From Agroathelia rolfsii (taxonomy: Eukaryota; Basidiomycota; Agaricomycetes; Amylocorticiales; Amylocorticiaceae), in NCBI GenBank assembly GCA_018343915.1, contig JABRWF010000002.1:3162001-3226000 (forward strand): a stretch of 64,000 bases of DNA, read 5' to 3'. Made by a program: the position numbers and the translations under genes. Shown piece by piece: positions 23,105 through 34,260 of this stretch (position 1 is the stretch's first letter; every line of letters starts with the position of its first letter). The notes beneath the pieces are model-generated. The model made no database searches. It saw nothing but the letters and a program-made list of their open reading frames with translations, and was not told the DNA's origin.

Positions 23105-24287
23105 TTATGTCCTTTCAATTGCTGCAGCAACAAATTGCAAGAATTCATCGGGACCCTCCTTGCCTGAGCGACGTGTTGACTTCCAGAGACCATATATACC
23201 GGCGACACAAGTCTTGATGTGTTCGTCTTCATTGAATGCCACAGGATCGGCAAGGGTTTCGCCAACTTTTACATCATCCCGTACCCACTCAATGCCATCA
23301 GTGGCCGGCTCAGGGGATAACGTGTCGCTTGCAGAGCCAGATTCTTCAATTTCGGCAGCAAAGAAGTCAGGGCGAGGAGATATGTTCTGTAGCTCAAAAG
23401 ACAGTGCCCTTGGTGATGGGGGGTCCAAACGTGATGGCTGGGACGGTGGATGCAGGGTTTTGTAATCATAAGTTATGATTTGTTCTCTCTGGAACAGTGC
23501 GCTTTGTGGCTCTTGCGATTGGTACTGAGCGAGAGGCTTGTTTTTAGCGTTTTCTGGCAATCTCGGAGACGGTATTGTTGAATCTGCAGAGCCTTCGAAA
23601 AATCAGTGGCGTTAGATCGCATGCAAAAAAGATCTTATAGAAAAAGTTTAAACTACCTTGAACCTTTCCATAAAGAGCCCAATATGCGTCTTCAGAGTTA
23701 TCAAGAGTTTCTGAAGGCTCCAAGGAAACTCTTTCACTCTCTTCTGCGTCATCTGTTGCGCCATACGAGTCCCAGTAACTATCTTCATCAGATAGGTCCC
23801 CCTGATATGATAAGTCCGGTGGATGAGAGGAGATGGCGGCGGATGAAGGCACGACGGACTTCAGGGCTGCATCGAGTGCCTGGAAGCTTTTGAGAGGGAA
23901 GGGCATTAATCCACAGTCGTGATATTTCCATCCACCCCCCTCGTCCCAGTGAAAAACTAGTCTCAATTTTGCGGTTGGCGCCACGTGTGCATAAATGTCC
24001 TCATCATCGGCCATATACTGTATAGGGTAGGGTGTATGCTCATGTATATCAACAGCTGATGAAAGCTCTTCAAGAGCTTCTATTGCTCGGGCAGAGTCGC
24101 TAAGGTCGTTTGATGGCCAGCAGAGATAGGCCTGTGGGTCTTCAGGAGACGGCTGTAAAAAATGATGCCGTTGCAGAAGGGGTTTTGAGAGCATATGTGG
24201 AGGAAGTAGTTCCACAAGCTGAGAGGGGGGAGAAATGTATCGTAGTGTAAGGTCTACGTCGTGCGATTGTATATCGACGGGAGACAT
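23105..24287 (-). CDS. Basidiomycete protein of unknown function with repeated YWxxYG motifs
   Basis: Two exons (24287-23657 and 23583-23105) give 369 residues. I do not recognise a named domain. The N-terminal half is well folded in character (VDLTLRYISPPSQLVELLPP, then AYLCWPSNDLSDSARAIEAL). A segment KLRLVFHWDEGGGWKYHDCG looks conserved. Next come two copies of a short acidic-aromatic motif, EDSYWDSYG and EDAYWALYG, about 45 residues apart, suggesting a repeated interaction peptide. The C-terminal exon is Pro/Ser-rich and then helical, with GIYGLWKSTRRSGKEGPDEF and FLQFVAAAIERT at the end. No membrane span or signal peptide is seen. It is divergent from the Ser-rich wall protein gene, with about 290 bases between them. 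Confidence 0.75.
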
Positions 24288-24573
24288 GGTGGTAAGTGTG
24301 ATGTGGAGGTATGGGGGAATGTAAGACTGGGAGCTGAAACTTGAGCCTTGGAAAGTCAGTGCGGGGCTGTTTATAAAAGGAAGGTATCACGGAAGCAACG
24401 ACGCAGTTCGATCGGCAACGCCGAGCCCGTTCAGGAAGCCCAATTTAGCTGGGCACTACCTCTTTGCCCTGGACCGTCACCGTCGCTGCCCTCATACGGT
24501 AGGCCTACCTTCAAAGAAAGTACTACATGTAGCTCAACCGTCACTACTAGGTCATCCACCGAAAGCTATAATC

Positions 24574-25069
24574 ATGAGGATTCAGCTATTCACAGCGTTC
24601 GCTCTCTTGATCTCGCTGGCCACAGCCCAAGTGCGTGCCTCTGTTTGCTCATCCTTCTTTTGCGGGTTTACACACTAACCCCACCTTTCAGTCGTCCACT
24701 TCATCATCACCCACCAGTGCGAGCTCTGGTAGCGCTACCCAAAGTGGCTCAGCTTCACCATCCAATTCCGCATCCGGTTCCGCGTCACCATCAGGTTCTG
24801 CTAGTGCATCTGGCTCAGGCTCAGGTGGAAACTCAACAGCTTCTGCCACATCGTCATCAGTAGTATCGAGCAATCTACCCACTGCCAATCCAAGTATTAA
24901 TGGAGGTGGGGATGGACCTGGTGGTGCCCCCAGTCCCGGTGCGACTGTCAGCGGCGTAGTTTACGGCCCGCCAGATAGTTACGTTGCAGCTGCTCCCATT
25001 GCCCTCAAAATTAGTGGTACTGTTGCCGTGGCTGGTGCAGTGGCTGGTGGAGCCATGATCTTGCTATGA
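24574..25069 (+). CDS. Ser/Gly-rich secreted, probably GPI-anchored cell-wall protein
   Basis: Two exons (24574-24630, 24692-25069) give 144 residues. Exon 1 is a signal peptide, MRIQLFTAFALLISLATAQ, ending exactly at the splice. Exon 2 starts with about 65 residues of Ser/Ala/Gly/Thr in short repeats (SGSASPSNSASGSASPSG), expected to be heavily O-mannosylated. It ends with a hydrophobic tail, ISGTVAVAGAVAGGAMILL, preceded by small residues, the layout of a GPI-attachment signal. A wall or plasma-membrane mannoprotein is the best reading. No enzymatic domain is present. Confidence 0.8.
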
Positions 25070-25438
25070 GGTCTTTATGTCTATCTTTTCTCTTTCATTT
25101 TATCTCGCACACTAGCATCATCGGACTTGGACCTATTCTGGACTTTGACTTCCCTTGTTTACCTTTACCACTATATACTCCCTCAAAATTCTGCTGCGCT
25201 CCTGATGCCGCCCATTATCATATTATTTGGTACCAATTTAGATAATTTGTGAATTCATCCTGTGTGAGTTTGTTGGCTTCAGTTCATCTCAGGGAACATG
25301 TCAATCCCACTGGCATCTTGGCTCAAGGTGTAATCGAAAACGTATTCTTCAGCTTACACGTAATGGCAGAGATTCAATCTAACTTCAGTACTATGGTATA
25401 CCAAGTTACATCGTCAGGGCTTTGTAGACACCTTTGCC
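25070..25438. other. Intergenic stretch
   Basis: About 370 bases. The left part is the 3' flank of the wall protein gene and the right part is upstream of MYG1. A plus-strand ORF at 25249-25542 overlaps the MYG1 N-terminus but has no recognisable content. Confidence 0.45.
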
Positions 25439-26967
25439 ATGTACTCACAAATGTTGCGGAAGCATATGAGCCATCACCTTCATCGGATTCCTCGAAGTCT
25501 ATCACATTCGTTTTATCCATTCCTCTGTACAGCTTCTTTTAAAAACAGGTCCATGTCCACCGAAGTCCCGGCTGCTAAAAGACAAAAAATGGAGACCAAG
25601 GTTGGCATCCTCGATCGCATTGCTGAATTGCAAATGAAAACCCGTATCTTAAAACTAAAGGTTATTGGAACACACAATGGTACTTTCCATTGCGATGAGG
25701 CCCTTGCTGTCTTTCTCCTACGGAGGACGGAGCAGTATCGTGACGCGGGTGCATCTCTCATTGAAGAGTGTCGGAATCAAGTCTTTGCTGATATTTTTCT
25801 CAGCCTTGAAGCGTAGTCGCGATCCGAAAGTGTTAGATACATGCGATATAGTGGTCGACGTGGGCGCTGTCTATGATGAGAGCAAACAGCGCTTCGATCA
25901 TCATCAACGCGGGTTCCAAGAAGTACTTGGTCATGGTTTCAACACGAAGCTATCCTCGGCAGGTCTGGTCTACAAGTTGGTCTCTCGATTGTGCCCAGAA
26001 TCATGGCAATGCCCAGAGTTGACGAAAATATATATATACAGACATTTTGGACAGGAAATCATCGCTTCACACACACAAATATCAATCACAGACCCCAAAG
26101 TTGAACTACTCTGGCTGAAGCTGTACAAAGTTGGGATTTGACTATCCCGACGATTCGCACCACTCATCATTTTTGTAGGAATTTATCGAGGCAATTGATG
26201 CTATCGACAACGGGATTTCACAATATGACTCCAGTGTGCCCCCCAAGTATCGCAGTCGCACAGACCTATCCAGTCGAGTCGGTTGGCTAAACCCAGCTTG
26301 GAATCAGCCCGTTGATAGCATCGCAGTTGATGTAAATGTGCCACTTCAAATTATACAGTGACTCTTCACTCACTTAAATTTTAGTTGCAATTCCAAAAGG
26401 CGTCCAACCTAACAGGTGAAGAGTTTCTAGGTCGCCTTGACTATTATGCCAACGCGTGGCTTCCTGCACGCGACATTGTTTCTCTGGGCCTTGATGATCG
26501 AAAAAATCATCATGAAAGTGGGAAAATCATCTTGTTTGAAACGTTTGCTCCTTGGAAGGTTCGGATCCAGTACTCTCGAGATTACCCATATTTACTTGTA
26601 TCTCTTAGGAGCATCTTTTCGAGCTGGAGGAGGAGCGTAACATAGCTGGAGATGACAAGCCTATTTATGTTATCTATCCTGATGAAACTGCGGGCAGCTG
26701 GCGGATCCAAGCCGTGCCCGTTTCCCCAGAGAGCTTCGAGAGCCGCAAGGCCCTGCCGGAGGCTTGGCGTGGCCTGCGCGATGATGAACTCTCGAAGTCC
26801 ACGGGTATTGAAGGAGGCATCTTTGTGCATGCGTCCGGATTCATAGGAGGTTCGTCCTACGACCCTTGAGCGCGTTCCATCAGCTTCTCATTATTACTTT
26901 ATACTTCTTAGGCAACGCGACTAAGGAGGGCGCATTCAAGATGGCCGTTGAGGCGCTGTCTCTGTAG
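25439..26967 (+). CDS. MYG1: MYG1-family 3'-5' RNA exonuclease (DHH-type)
   Basis: MYG1 proteins act on RNA in nucleus and mitochondria. The core is diagnostic: [20 protein letters not shown] with metal-binding His/Asp, then [20 protein letters not shown] joined to the DHH motif DHHQRGF. Later segments are [102 protein letters not shown], with the stop at 26967. At least five introns are present. Two starts compete. The ATG at 25553 gives [16 protein letters not shown], with a small basic cluster. In-frame ATGs at 25439 and 25451 add about 38 residues ([20 protein letters not shown]...) rich in Arg/His/Ser and lacking acid residues, like a mitochondrial presequence. Confidence 0.9.
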
Positions 26968-27296
26968 TCTACAGCATCTAGTCTATCTATGATACGCAAA
27001 TGTATGCAATGCTGATGATAAAATAGCTTTAGTTGATCCGAGGTTTGACCCGGAAAATCAAAACTTTGCTTAGACTGCTTGAGCTCTCAAGATATCAACA
27101 ACCGTCTTGTATTCATGGACTACAATAGATACATATCGCGCCCTTGTGCCGCCTACAAACGGCACGAAAGACTCATTCCGCGAACACGTGTTTGCCTCAT
27201 GCAATTCATCGTATGCCGCTCTGCACTGCCTGTCCCGCTTATAAGGCTCCAGTGTTAGCGAAAATTGAAATGTAGTTCACATTCGTCACTTCCAGC
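26968..27296. other. Intergenic stretch
   Basis: About 330 bases between MYG1 and the MARVEL-like gene. No coding or repeat signal is seen. Confidence 0.45.
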
Positions 27297-28003
27297 ATGT
27301 CACTCTTAAAGGGACATTATCATCCTTTCCTCTTTTTGCTAATTGCCCTGGTGGCTATCGCGGAGATGGGTCTTGTCTCGTTTCTCTTCAGTGCTGATGA
27401 TAGAAGCCGTGTTCATACAGAGCGCTACCACTCTCTGTAGGTGCTTGTAAAAATAAAATTTTCCTTGTGTCGTGCTCATAACAAGGGGGGATATAATTGC
27501 GTTAGATTAATTTTGTTCTTGTTCAACTCTGTCTGGACAACACTCTTCTCGTCCGCATACATTCTCTGGATATTGGATGGCTCTGTGCATGTACTTGCCA
27601 GTGTTGCAAGCTCCGTGATATGGTTACTGGTGTCAACAATTCTATGGGTATTTATGAATACGGTTTGTAGAGATACGTTATCGAGTTCATCATGTTCCTA
27701 GGTCGTAGCGGCGGCCGTGATGCGTGATACGAGATCAGGAGGCACTTGCGAATGCGAACCTGCAATATCACGGTAGATCAATTCTTTACTACTCTTGCCT
27801 GGTATTACTGACTCGAAACCCCTTCCAGGTGTCGACAATCTCTGACTGTAGAGGCACTGGGCTGGACAGAATTCAGTCTATGCCTTCTAACGCTGATCTT
27901 AACCTGCTGGTGGGTCACTAAAAGCAAGAGGGGCTATGTAAGCGAGAACGACAATCTCTATGAAACCCACACTTTCCTTATGGCTGAGCGAACAGCGGTC
28001 TAG
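27297..28003 (+). CDS. Small four-helix membrane protein, MARVEL-like
   Basis: Exons read by frame and splice motifs give four hydrophobic segments. The first exon begins MSLLKGHYHPFLFLLIALVA and continues AEMGLVSFLFSADD. The second segment, LILFLFNSVWTTLFSSAYIL, and the third, ASVASSVIWLLVSTILWV, follow. A loop with CRQSLTVEALGW then leads to the fourth, TEFSLCLLTLILTCWWV, and a short basic tail. The stop is at 28003. The layout and the Cys-containing loop CECEPAISRC before the last helix resemble the MARVEL-type proteins common in basidiomycetes. No specific function can be assigned. At least three introns are present and their edges are approximate. Confidence 0.65.
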
Positions 28004-28347
28004 CTTCTATTCTGAAGCCTAAAGCGACTGCAAGCAGTCGATATTGATTATATTTATTGGATCATGACATCACGCCCATGAATTTCGATGAACTGGCATG
28101 ACTAGGCGATACATATTTTTTATCCTATAGATGATGTACTTTTATCGTAGAAATAGCCTGATAGTATTGTATACTGCGACCCATGCCTTGACGCTGTCAT
28201 TATGGCGCATGCATCGAATCGACTTGAAATATAACAAACACACGCTCACGTGATCTGGGATTGTATAGCCAGGCCACTTCCCAATACTTGGACGCGTCCG
28301 TGATCTAGCTTCTGATACTACTACTGTCTCTTCACGTTATTGACATT
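28004..28347. other. Intergenic stretch upstream of the SRA gene
   Basis: About 345 AT-rich bases. No gene or repeat is recognised. Confidence 0.45.
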
Positions 28348-29850
28348 ATGCCCAACAAATATGACTACGAAGCTGTGCGCGAAGCAAATATTGCGCGTAA
28401 CAGGCAGTTGCTCATGGAGCTAAACCTTGACATGGATGTGGCTGAACTAGCTCCTCCGAAACCCATTGCTAAAAGACCCCAGCCTTCTGCGAAAAAGAGA
28501 AAAGAAAGGCATTCAACCGAAGCAGCCGAAGATGACACGGCGAAGCAGGCTAGAATTGAAGAAAACCAAGATGGACCACGCCGAAGTGCACGTAACTCTG
28601 GCAAGAAGGTTGATTACAAGTCCGAGAACATACAACAGTCCCTTCACATTCGCCCAGCTTCGGTGCAGGCCGGTCTGCGAAGTCTCGAGATGGCTGAAAA
28701 AATGGGCAGGGAGGATGGCATGCGCATACACGATCCGTACGTTCCGCTCTTGCATATATGTTGGCTTAGATAGGGATGTGACTCTCAGGCTGATACCACT
28801 GGTGCATTCATAGGAAAACATTTGGTGCAATACCTGGCATTGAGGTTGGGACATGGTGGGAGGGGAGGTATGGGTATTTCTTACTCATATGATGGCTAGG
28901 CTATATCATCTTGCTTCTTAGGAAAGGGTGTAGTGCAGATGCTGTTCATGCTCCTCTCGTTGCAGGGATATCAGGGAACAAAGATGATGGGGCATATTCT
29001 GTTGCACTATCTGGAGGATATGATGACGATGTGAGTTGTATCTCATTCTGTTTGCTTCTATCTGTCTAAAATTCTCTTCAAGGTTGACCTTGGATATGCA
29101 TTGTAAGTATCATGCACGAAATCTATGCTACGCTTACTGGAAGTTACTAAACATTTCTTATTCCAGTACCTACACAGGCTCAGGTTTGAATCCGTTTATC
29201 TTTGTTGCACGGGCATTCCAAGTAACGTGTCAATTGCTCACTAGGTGGTCGCGATTTGAAAGGGACTAAACAAAATCCAAAAAATGTAAGCCCCTTGTAC
29301 GAGCACACTCAAAATACTAATCATCTAATCGACAACTTCTGCGAATAGCTGCGCACGGCACCTCAAAGCTGCGACCAGACATTTGACAATCCATTCAACG
29401 CCGCCCTCAAGAGGTCTTCAGAGACAATGCGGCCTGTGCGAGTCATTCGCGGGTTCAAGGGGAACCCTATATGGTCGCCTGTGGAAGGGTGCGTGTGCAT
29501 TAGCCGGAATAATTGGAGCGAGTTGACCCAGGAACGATTAGATACCGATATGACGGACTATATGTCGTAGAAAAGGTCAGATATACTCTTCGTCAGTTGA
29601 AATTGAAAGGAGACCGACATTATTTCAGGCGTGGATAGAGCCTGGATTGAATCCCAAGGGCTACAAAGTCTGTAAATTTGCCTTCAAAGTAAGCGTATCA
29701 TTATTGGAGTTAAATAATCATGTTATTGAAATTCATCAGCGTCTCCCTGGTCAACCGGCCATATGTCAACGTGAGAGTACACAATTGGATAGCGGCAAAG
29801 AGGACGATGACATCTTATCCAGCACGGAACAAGCGTCCCAGGATGAGTGA
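28348..29850 (+). CDS. Stand-alone SRA/YDG domain protein (methyl-DNA reader)
   Basis: SRA domains (UHRF1, plant SUVH) flip out and bind 5-methylcytosine in DNA. Ten exons (28348-28736, 28814-28867, 28922-29030, 29083-29102, 29167-29183, 29245-29285, 29349-29488, 29542-29575, 29629-29688, 29740-29850) give 324 residues. The N-terminal 110 residues are basic and Lys/Arg-rich with KRPQPSAKKRKERH, a likely nuclear localisation signal. The SRA domain runs from about residue 130 to 300: FGAIPGIEVGTWWEGR, CSADAVHAPLVAGISG, AYSVALSGGYDDDVDLGYAF, TYTGSGGRDLKGTKQNPKN, LRTAPQSCDQTFDNPFNAAL, VRVIRGFKG, YRYDGLYVVEKAWIEPGLNP, KGYKVCKFAFKRLPGQP. There is no PHD, RING, Tudor or SET domain, unlike UHRF1 or SUVH. 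Two internal exons are only 20 and 17 bases long. Confidence 0.92.
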
Positions 29851-30293
29851 TTGACATTCCCTATCTTTTCACATCAATAACCTTTCAAATACTCATATTC
29901 ACCACACTGATTGTTGTATCGATACCAACCAAGCACTGGTTCCTGAACTATGTCAAGTTTTGAATTTACGCACTCATCTACTTAGCCTCTAATTTAGCTT
30001 GCTTTAGTCACGATACTTAAACATACCACAGTTCTCCCTCATCCACAAAAATGCAGTAAGTCGATTCACGCCGAAGATGTAACAGACAACCTATCCATCT
30101 ATCCTTGACCATTAATTAAAGACCGGAGACTTACCAAAACTATTTGAATACTATAAGCTGTTCAAAGGAAATAAAACGAATACTCGAATCGATAGCATGC
30201 ACTAAGCGGCGAACGACTAGACTGAGTATCCAAAATTATGATACGATGAGATCCAGATGTAACTAGAGTGAAAGTCCGATGCAATGCAATATT
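29851..30293. other. Convergent intergenic stretch
   Basis: About 440 bases between the 3' ends of the SRA gene and SEC9. It is AT-rich and no gene is recognised. Confidence 0.45.
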
Positions 30294-31540
30294 TTACTTG
30301 ATCCTCTTGAGCTGAAAACAAAGGAATGTGAGTTGGAGTTTACCGCAAGTTTGGATAGAAGTAGCTTACCTTATCAGTGTTTCTAACCAATCTACTGTCC
30401 AAGTTATCGGTTTTACCCGTAATACGTTCAATGCGGTCGTTCTGTTTGTCCAATTCCTGACCAGTTGCGAGAGCGATAGCCTTGAGACGTTTGGCCATGT
30501 CTCCAATCTCATCCAAATTGTCGTCGATTTCATCCTCTATTTCATCATCAGATGCAGTGGCTTCAAACTGGTATCGGCTACGCGCCGCCTTGCGGGCCTG
30601 AAGTTGCTCTTGCGTGCGGAACCTGCCGCTACCGCTACCTCCGATACCCTCTTCGTCCTCGTTGTCACCACGCCCATAGGTGCCAGCACGTCCAATACGG
30701 TTCTGGGTCTCGCGCACTTCCATCATGGCTTTCTCGCGTTCGTCACGTTCTTCTTGATATCGAGCCTGAACCTTGGCCTCCTGTGCGGCCCTCTTGGCAT
30801 CTTTGTTGAAAGTGATAGCAGGGCGGAAAATAGATCTATTGAGCTTCTTCAGCTCATCGGTTCTATCGTCAGCACGCTGGGAATGTCCCTTGGCCACGTC
30901 CAAGTGACGCTCAGTGTTGGCAAGTTTCTCTGGGTCAACGATGAGTGACGGGTTGGAGCCGAAAGCTTTGGCGATGCTGTAACTTGCCTGATTGATCGCC
31001 TAATCTGGTCAACGTGTTCCTTGCCGTTTCCTCGGCCTCTCTGGCAAGGCGCAGCGCATTACGTGTAGAGTTGGCACTCTCTTGCTTGAGGAACCTGGTC
31101 TGCTGCTTGATGCCTTCAACATCCTCCTCTGTCTCCTCTCCGGGATTAGGGGAAGGCCTTCCGTTGTTGAGGTCGGGCCCGTCGAAGAATCGTCCCGACC
31201 CGCGGGATTTCTCAGGGTTGTATCCAGCAAAGAGCTCGTTGCGATCATCCTCTAACCGACCCTCGCCACGAGAGTACTTGTCTGTCACAGAGGAGTTACG
31301 AGTATATTCTCTGGGAGCGGCGGCCTCCGAGCCAGGAGCACGATAAGATGGAATTGTGTTGACGGCAGTGCGACTGCTATAGGCGCTTCCTCCCCCAGAG
31401 AGATCACCGTCACGGCTGGGGACGTAGGTATTGGCATTGGAACGATAGCTTGGGTGGGGTGATGTGCTGTTCGTAGAGCGAGAAGCAGACGCCTCGCTGC
31501 CAACAGGGGGTATAAGATTCTGCTCTTTCTTCCAAAACAT
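30294..31540 (-). CDS. SEC9: SNAP-25-family t-SNARE Sec9 (Qbc-SNARE)
   Basis: Sec9 contributes two helices to the exocytic SNARE bundle at the plasma membrane. Three exons (31540-30988, 30929-30370, 30311-30294) give 376 residues. A long Ser/Arg/Pro-rich head (about 140 residues) precedes the Qb helix: EEDVEGIKQQTRFLKQESAN, then RLAREAEETARNTLTRLGDQ, SEKLANTERHLDVAKGHSQR. The Qc helix is near the C-terminus: DEIEDEIDDNLDEIGDMAKR, LKAIALATGQELDKQNDRIE, TGKTDNLDSRLVRNTDKLKR. The zero-layer glutamines fall where expected. There is no transmembrane segment. The first intron uses a GC donor (TCA G|GCAAGT, 30987). The final exon is 18 bases. Confidence 0.93.
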
Positions 31541-31757
31541 TATAGCGGTAGTGTTGGTGGTAGTGAAGGACAAAAGTAGGAGTTGACGATGCAGATCAGG
31601 CAGTGCGCCGTGGCAATGCGCCTCTATTATGTAATACCGCAACAGCCAAAAAAAACACGCCATCTTCAAACAGCTCTTCAAATTGAATGTACAAGGCAAT
31701 AATCCGTCAGGTAATAGCGCGTATGCATACAACAATATTACAGATGTTATATAATAC

Positions 31758-34260
31758 TTAGCTCTTACTTTTCTTATCCTTCTTTGAGTTATTACCAGCC
31801 TTACCCACGACAGTGACACCTTTCCCACTCTTAACCACACTATTGAGGGCAGCTTGCTTTTCTTTTTTGACATCTCCTAACCGCTGCGCTCTCTTGTTCT
31901 GCGCGAACTTGTCGACGCTCTTCTCAAGAGCATCTCGCATCTTTTTCTTCGCCTTCTTCTGTTTATTGTGGAACGCCCGTTTTTCAGCTGGTGTGAGCTC
32001 GCTGCGTGAGCGAGCGGATCCAGGATTCGACGTAAAAATTTCTTCTGGTGCAAGCATGGTAGCAGCCGATTGTGAAGTTGGTAGCGCGGACTCCAGAGAG
32101 GCAGAAGCGGCATTTGAGACAGTGGAAATTGTAGCTTTCGGCTAAAGGCAATATTCAACCTTTTGTTCACAACCAAATTCAAATGAGATACTGTAAACAT
32201 ACCTGCTTTGGCACGAAGTGTGCATTACAAAGAGCATCTAGCTTGGAACTGATACTTTCCCATAACTTCTCGATCTCGTCGTGTTCTTTCTTGAGCTTCC
32301 CATCTCGATCATCTGCAGGCGCACCCCCCTGGGCTTGAAGATACTCTCCTTCATAAATTTGTGCCAGTGATTGTGCCGACTTCTGGTCGTTGAGTTCGAC
32401 CAGCCGCGAGGGAAGGAAAGGCTTGTCTCCTAGAGGGCGGATGCGCACAACATCGTCAAATTGTCCTTCTAGAATACGAGCCTTGATGCGATCCTCCAGT
32501 GCTGCGACGACCTCTTCGGTGATAATGGGAGTTGCCTTCATTATACGCTCAAATTCGAGATCTTCTTCGAGCAATGAATTTTGCGGACGAGATTTGGAAG
32601 TGGCTTCTCCCATTAGAACCCAATCTTTTTTGGCAACATTCTCGGCCTCCAAGGCGGCTATTTGCTCGCGAAGTGCCGCTTGTCGTTTTTCATGTGCGGT
32701 AAGATCTTTCAAACAATCAATGCATCATCTTAGAGTCGCAAACGGGAACCTACGAACTTTCCTCCTCGGACTCATCATCCTCCGCAAAGAGGTCGTCCTT
32801 GAGTCTTTCGATAGTTTCTCTTTGTCGAGTATCTGCATCTGATTCTGAATCATCCTCGCCGTTTTCCTCTTCGGAGCTATTTCCGTCCTCAACAATACGA
32901 TCGTCTTCGGCATCGTCATCATCATCGTTCTCCTCCTCATACAATGCCATGGACTCCCCAAATCCGTCTTCAAAGCCCTCTTCATCATCTACGTCACCGT
33001 ATTCTTCGTCATCTTCGTCGTCCAGTGCATACATTGCGGAAACAGGAAGGTTTTTTCCATTTGGCTTGATTTGCTTGACGCGTACTTGCTCGTGGAAGCG
33101 AACTTTGGATGCTTTAGTAGATGAGGGGGAACTCTTGGGCCTGCCCTTCGAATTACGTGGGGGAGCGAAGAAGTCATTGTACATCGCCTCTATAGGCAAA
33201 AGTTAGTCTTTCACATCAATAGATAGAGCCATAGAGCATATATATACCACTGGTGGGACCTTCATCATCTTCATCCAAATCTACATCGTCGTCTACGGCT
33301 GTGAACAGGTCAACGGACGCTTCTGAGTCTGAGTCCGTCCCTTCTTCGTCGTCACGAATTCGCTTGAGACGGCCTTTGGAAGAACGGCGAGCTTCGCCGG
33401 CTTCAGTTTGTGCATTGAAGGATGCTAAGTCGAAGAAACCATCATCCAGTTCAGGTTGTCTGCCTCGTTTTGACTTTTGTGAACGTTTGAGCGGTCTGGC
33501 GTTGACCTCGTCATCATCTTCGTCGTCGTCGGAAGGATCTCGTAATGACACGGTGCCTTCAACTCCTTCATGGTCGTCTTCGCTTTCTTCGTCGTCTTCC
33601 CCTTCTTCGATGTCTTCTTCGTCATCGTCATCATCACCCCCGTACTCGTCATGACCTTCTTCGCTGTCGACGTCGTCGTCTATTCCCATGAATTCATCCA
33701 TGCCCTCTATTCCGTCCATACCAAAGCCAGCTTCTTCTCCAGACCCTTCCTCGTCGCCATCCTCCTCGTCCATACTAACCGCAGCCTCTTCCTCCAGAAT
33801 AACCTCCAGAACCTTGCACAAATTTTGAGCCCTCAGGTCTAGCTGAGTCCAAATCTGTTCATCGTCCATACCCTCTACAAAAAGTGATGTAAGAGGGGTC
33901 CGATTCAAGGTGGCCAGCGGCTTTTTCTTATGATTTTCACTAGAGTCAGATCCTCGCTTGCGTTTTCCGTTGGTCTGGGATCGGGTCTGGGGTGCCTCTG
34001 AGGGGCTCAGCGAAGCCAGTAAGGTAGTTATGTGTGATATTGAAGCCTCCTCAGATCCTAATGCTATGTTCAAAATTCACGATCACAGAGTTGATAAAAT
34101 GATGTGTGTTTGCAGACTCACAAAGGTCGAATGTAAATTTGGCTGCTTTCAGTGTGGCCTCTCGAAGGTTATCATTGCCAGTAGCGAATGACTGTGGTGC
34201 ATCATGTATAGCATTTGCAACTTGCGAGAATTCCAAAGGCAGCTCGGGTTCCTCAGACAT
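31758..34260 (-). CDS. MPP10: U3 snoRNP protein MPP10
   Basis: MPP10 belongs to the small-subunit processome and is needed for early 18S rRNA cleavages in the nucleolus. The start at 34260 opens MSEEPELPLEFSQVANAIHD. The middle is extraordinarily acidic, with several Asp/Glu runs over about 300 residues (33780-33280 and 33060-32780), as known for this family. Conserved blocks are MYNDFFAPPRNSKGRPK, KVRFHEQVRVKQIKPN, LTAHEKRQAALREQIAALEA, DWVLMGEATSKSRPQNSLLE, DLEFERIMKATPIITEEVVA, FDDVVRIRPLGDKPFLPSRL, LNDQKSAQSLAQIYEGEYLQ, and ISSKLDALCNAHFVPKQPKA. The C-terminus is basic (KAFHNKQKKAKKK-like and SKKDKKSKS), stop at 31758. Four or more introns are present. The order and content match MPP10 end to end. 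Confidence 0.95.

Noticed and set aside
33253..33654. Long plus-strand Ser-rich ORF opposite MPP10
   Set aside because: Runs of Ser are the antisense image of the Asp/Glu codons (GAT/GAA/GAC) in MPP10, so this is a composition artefact.
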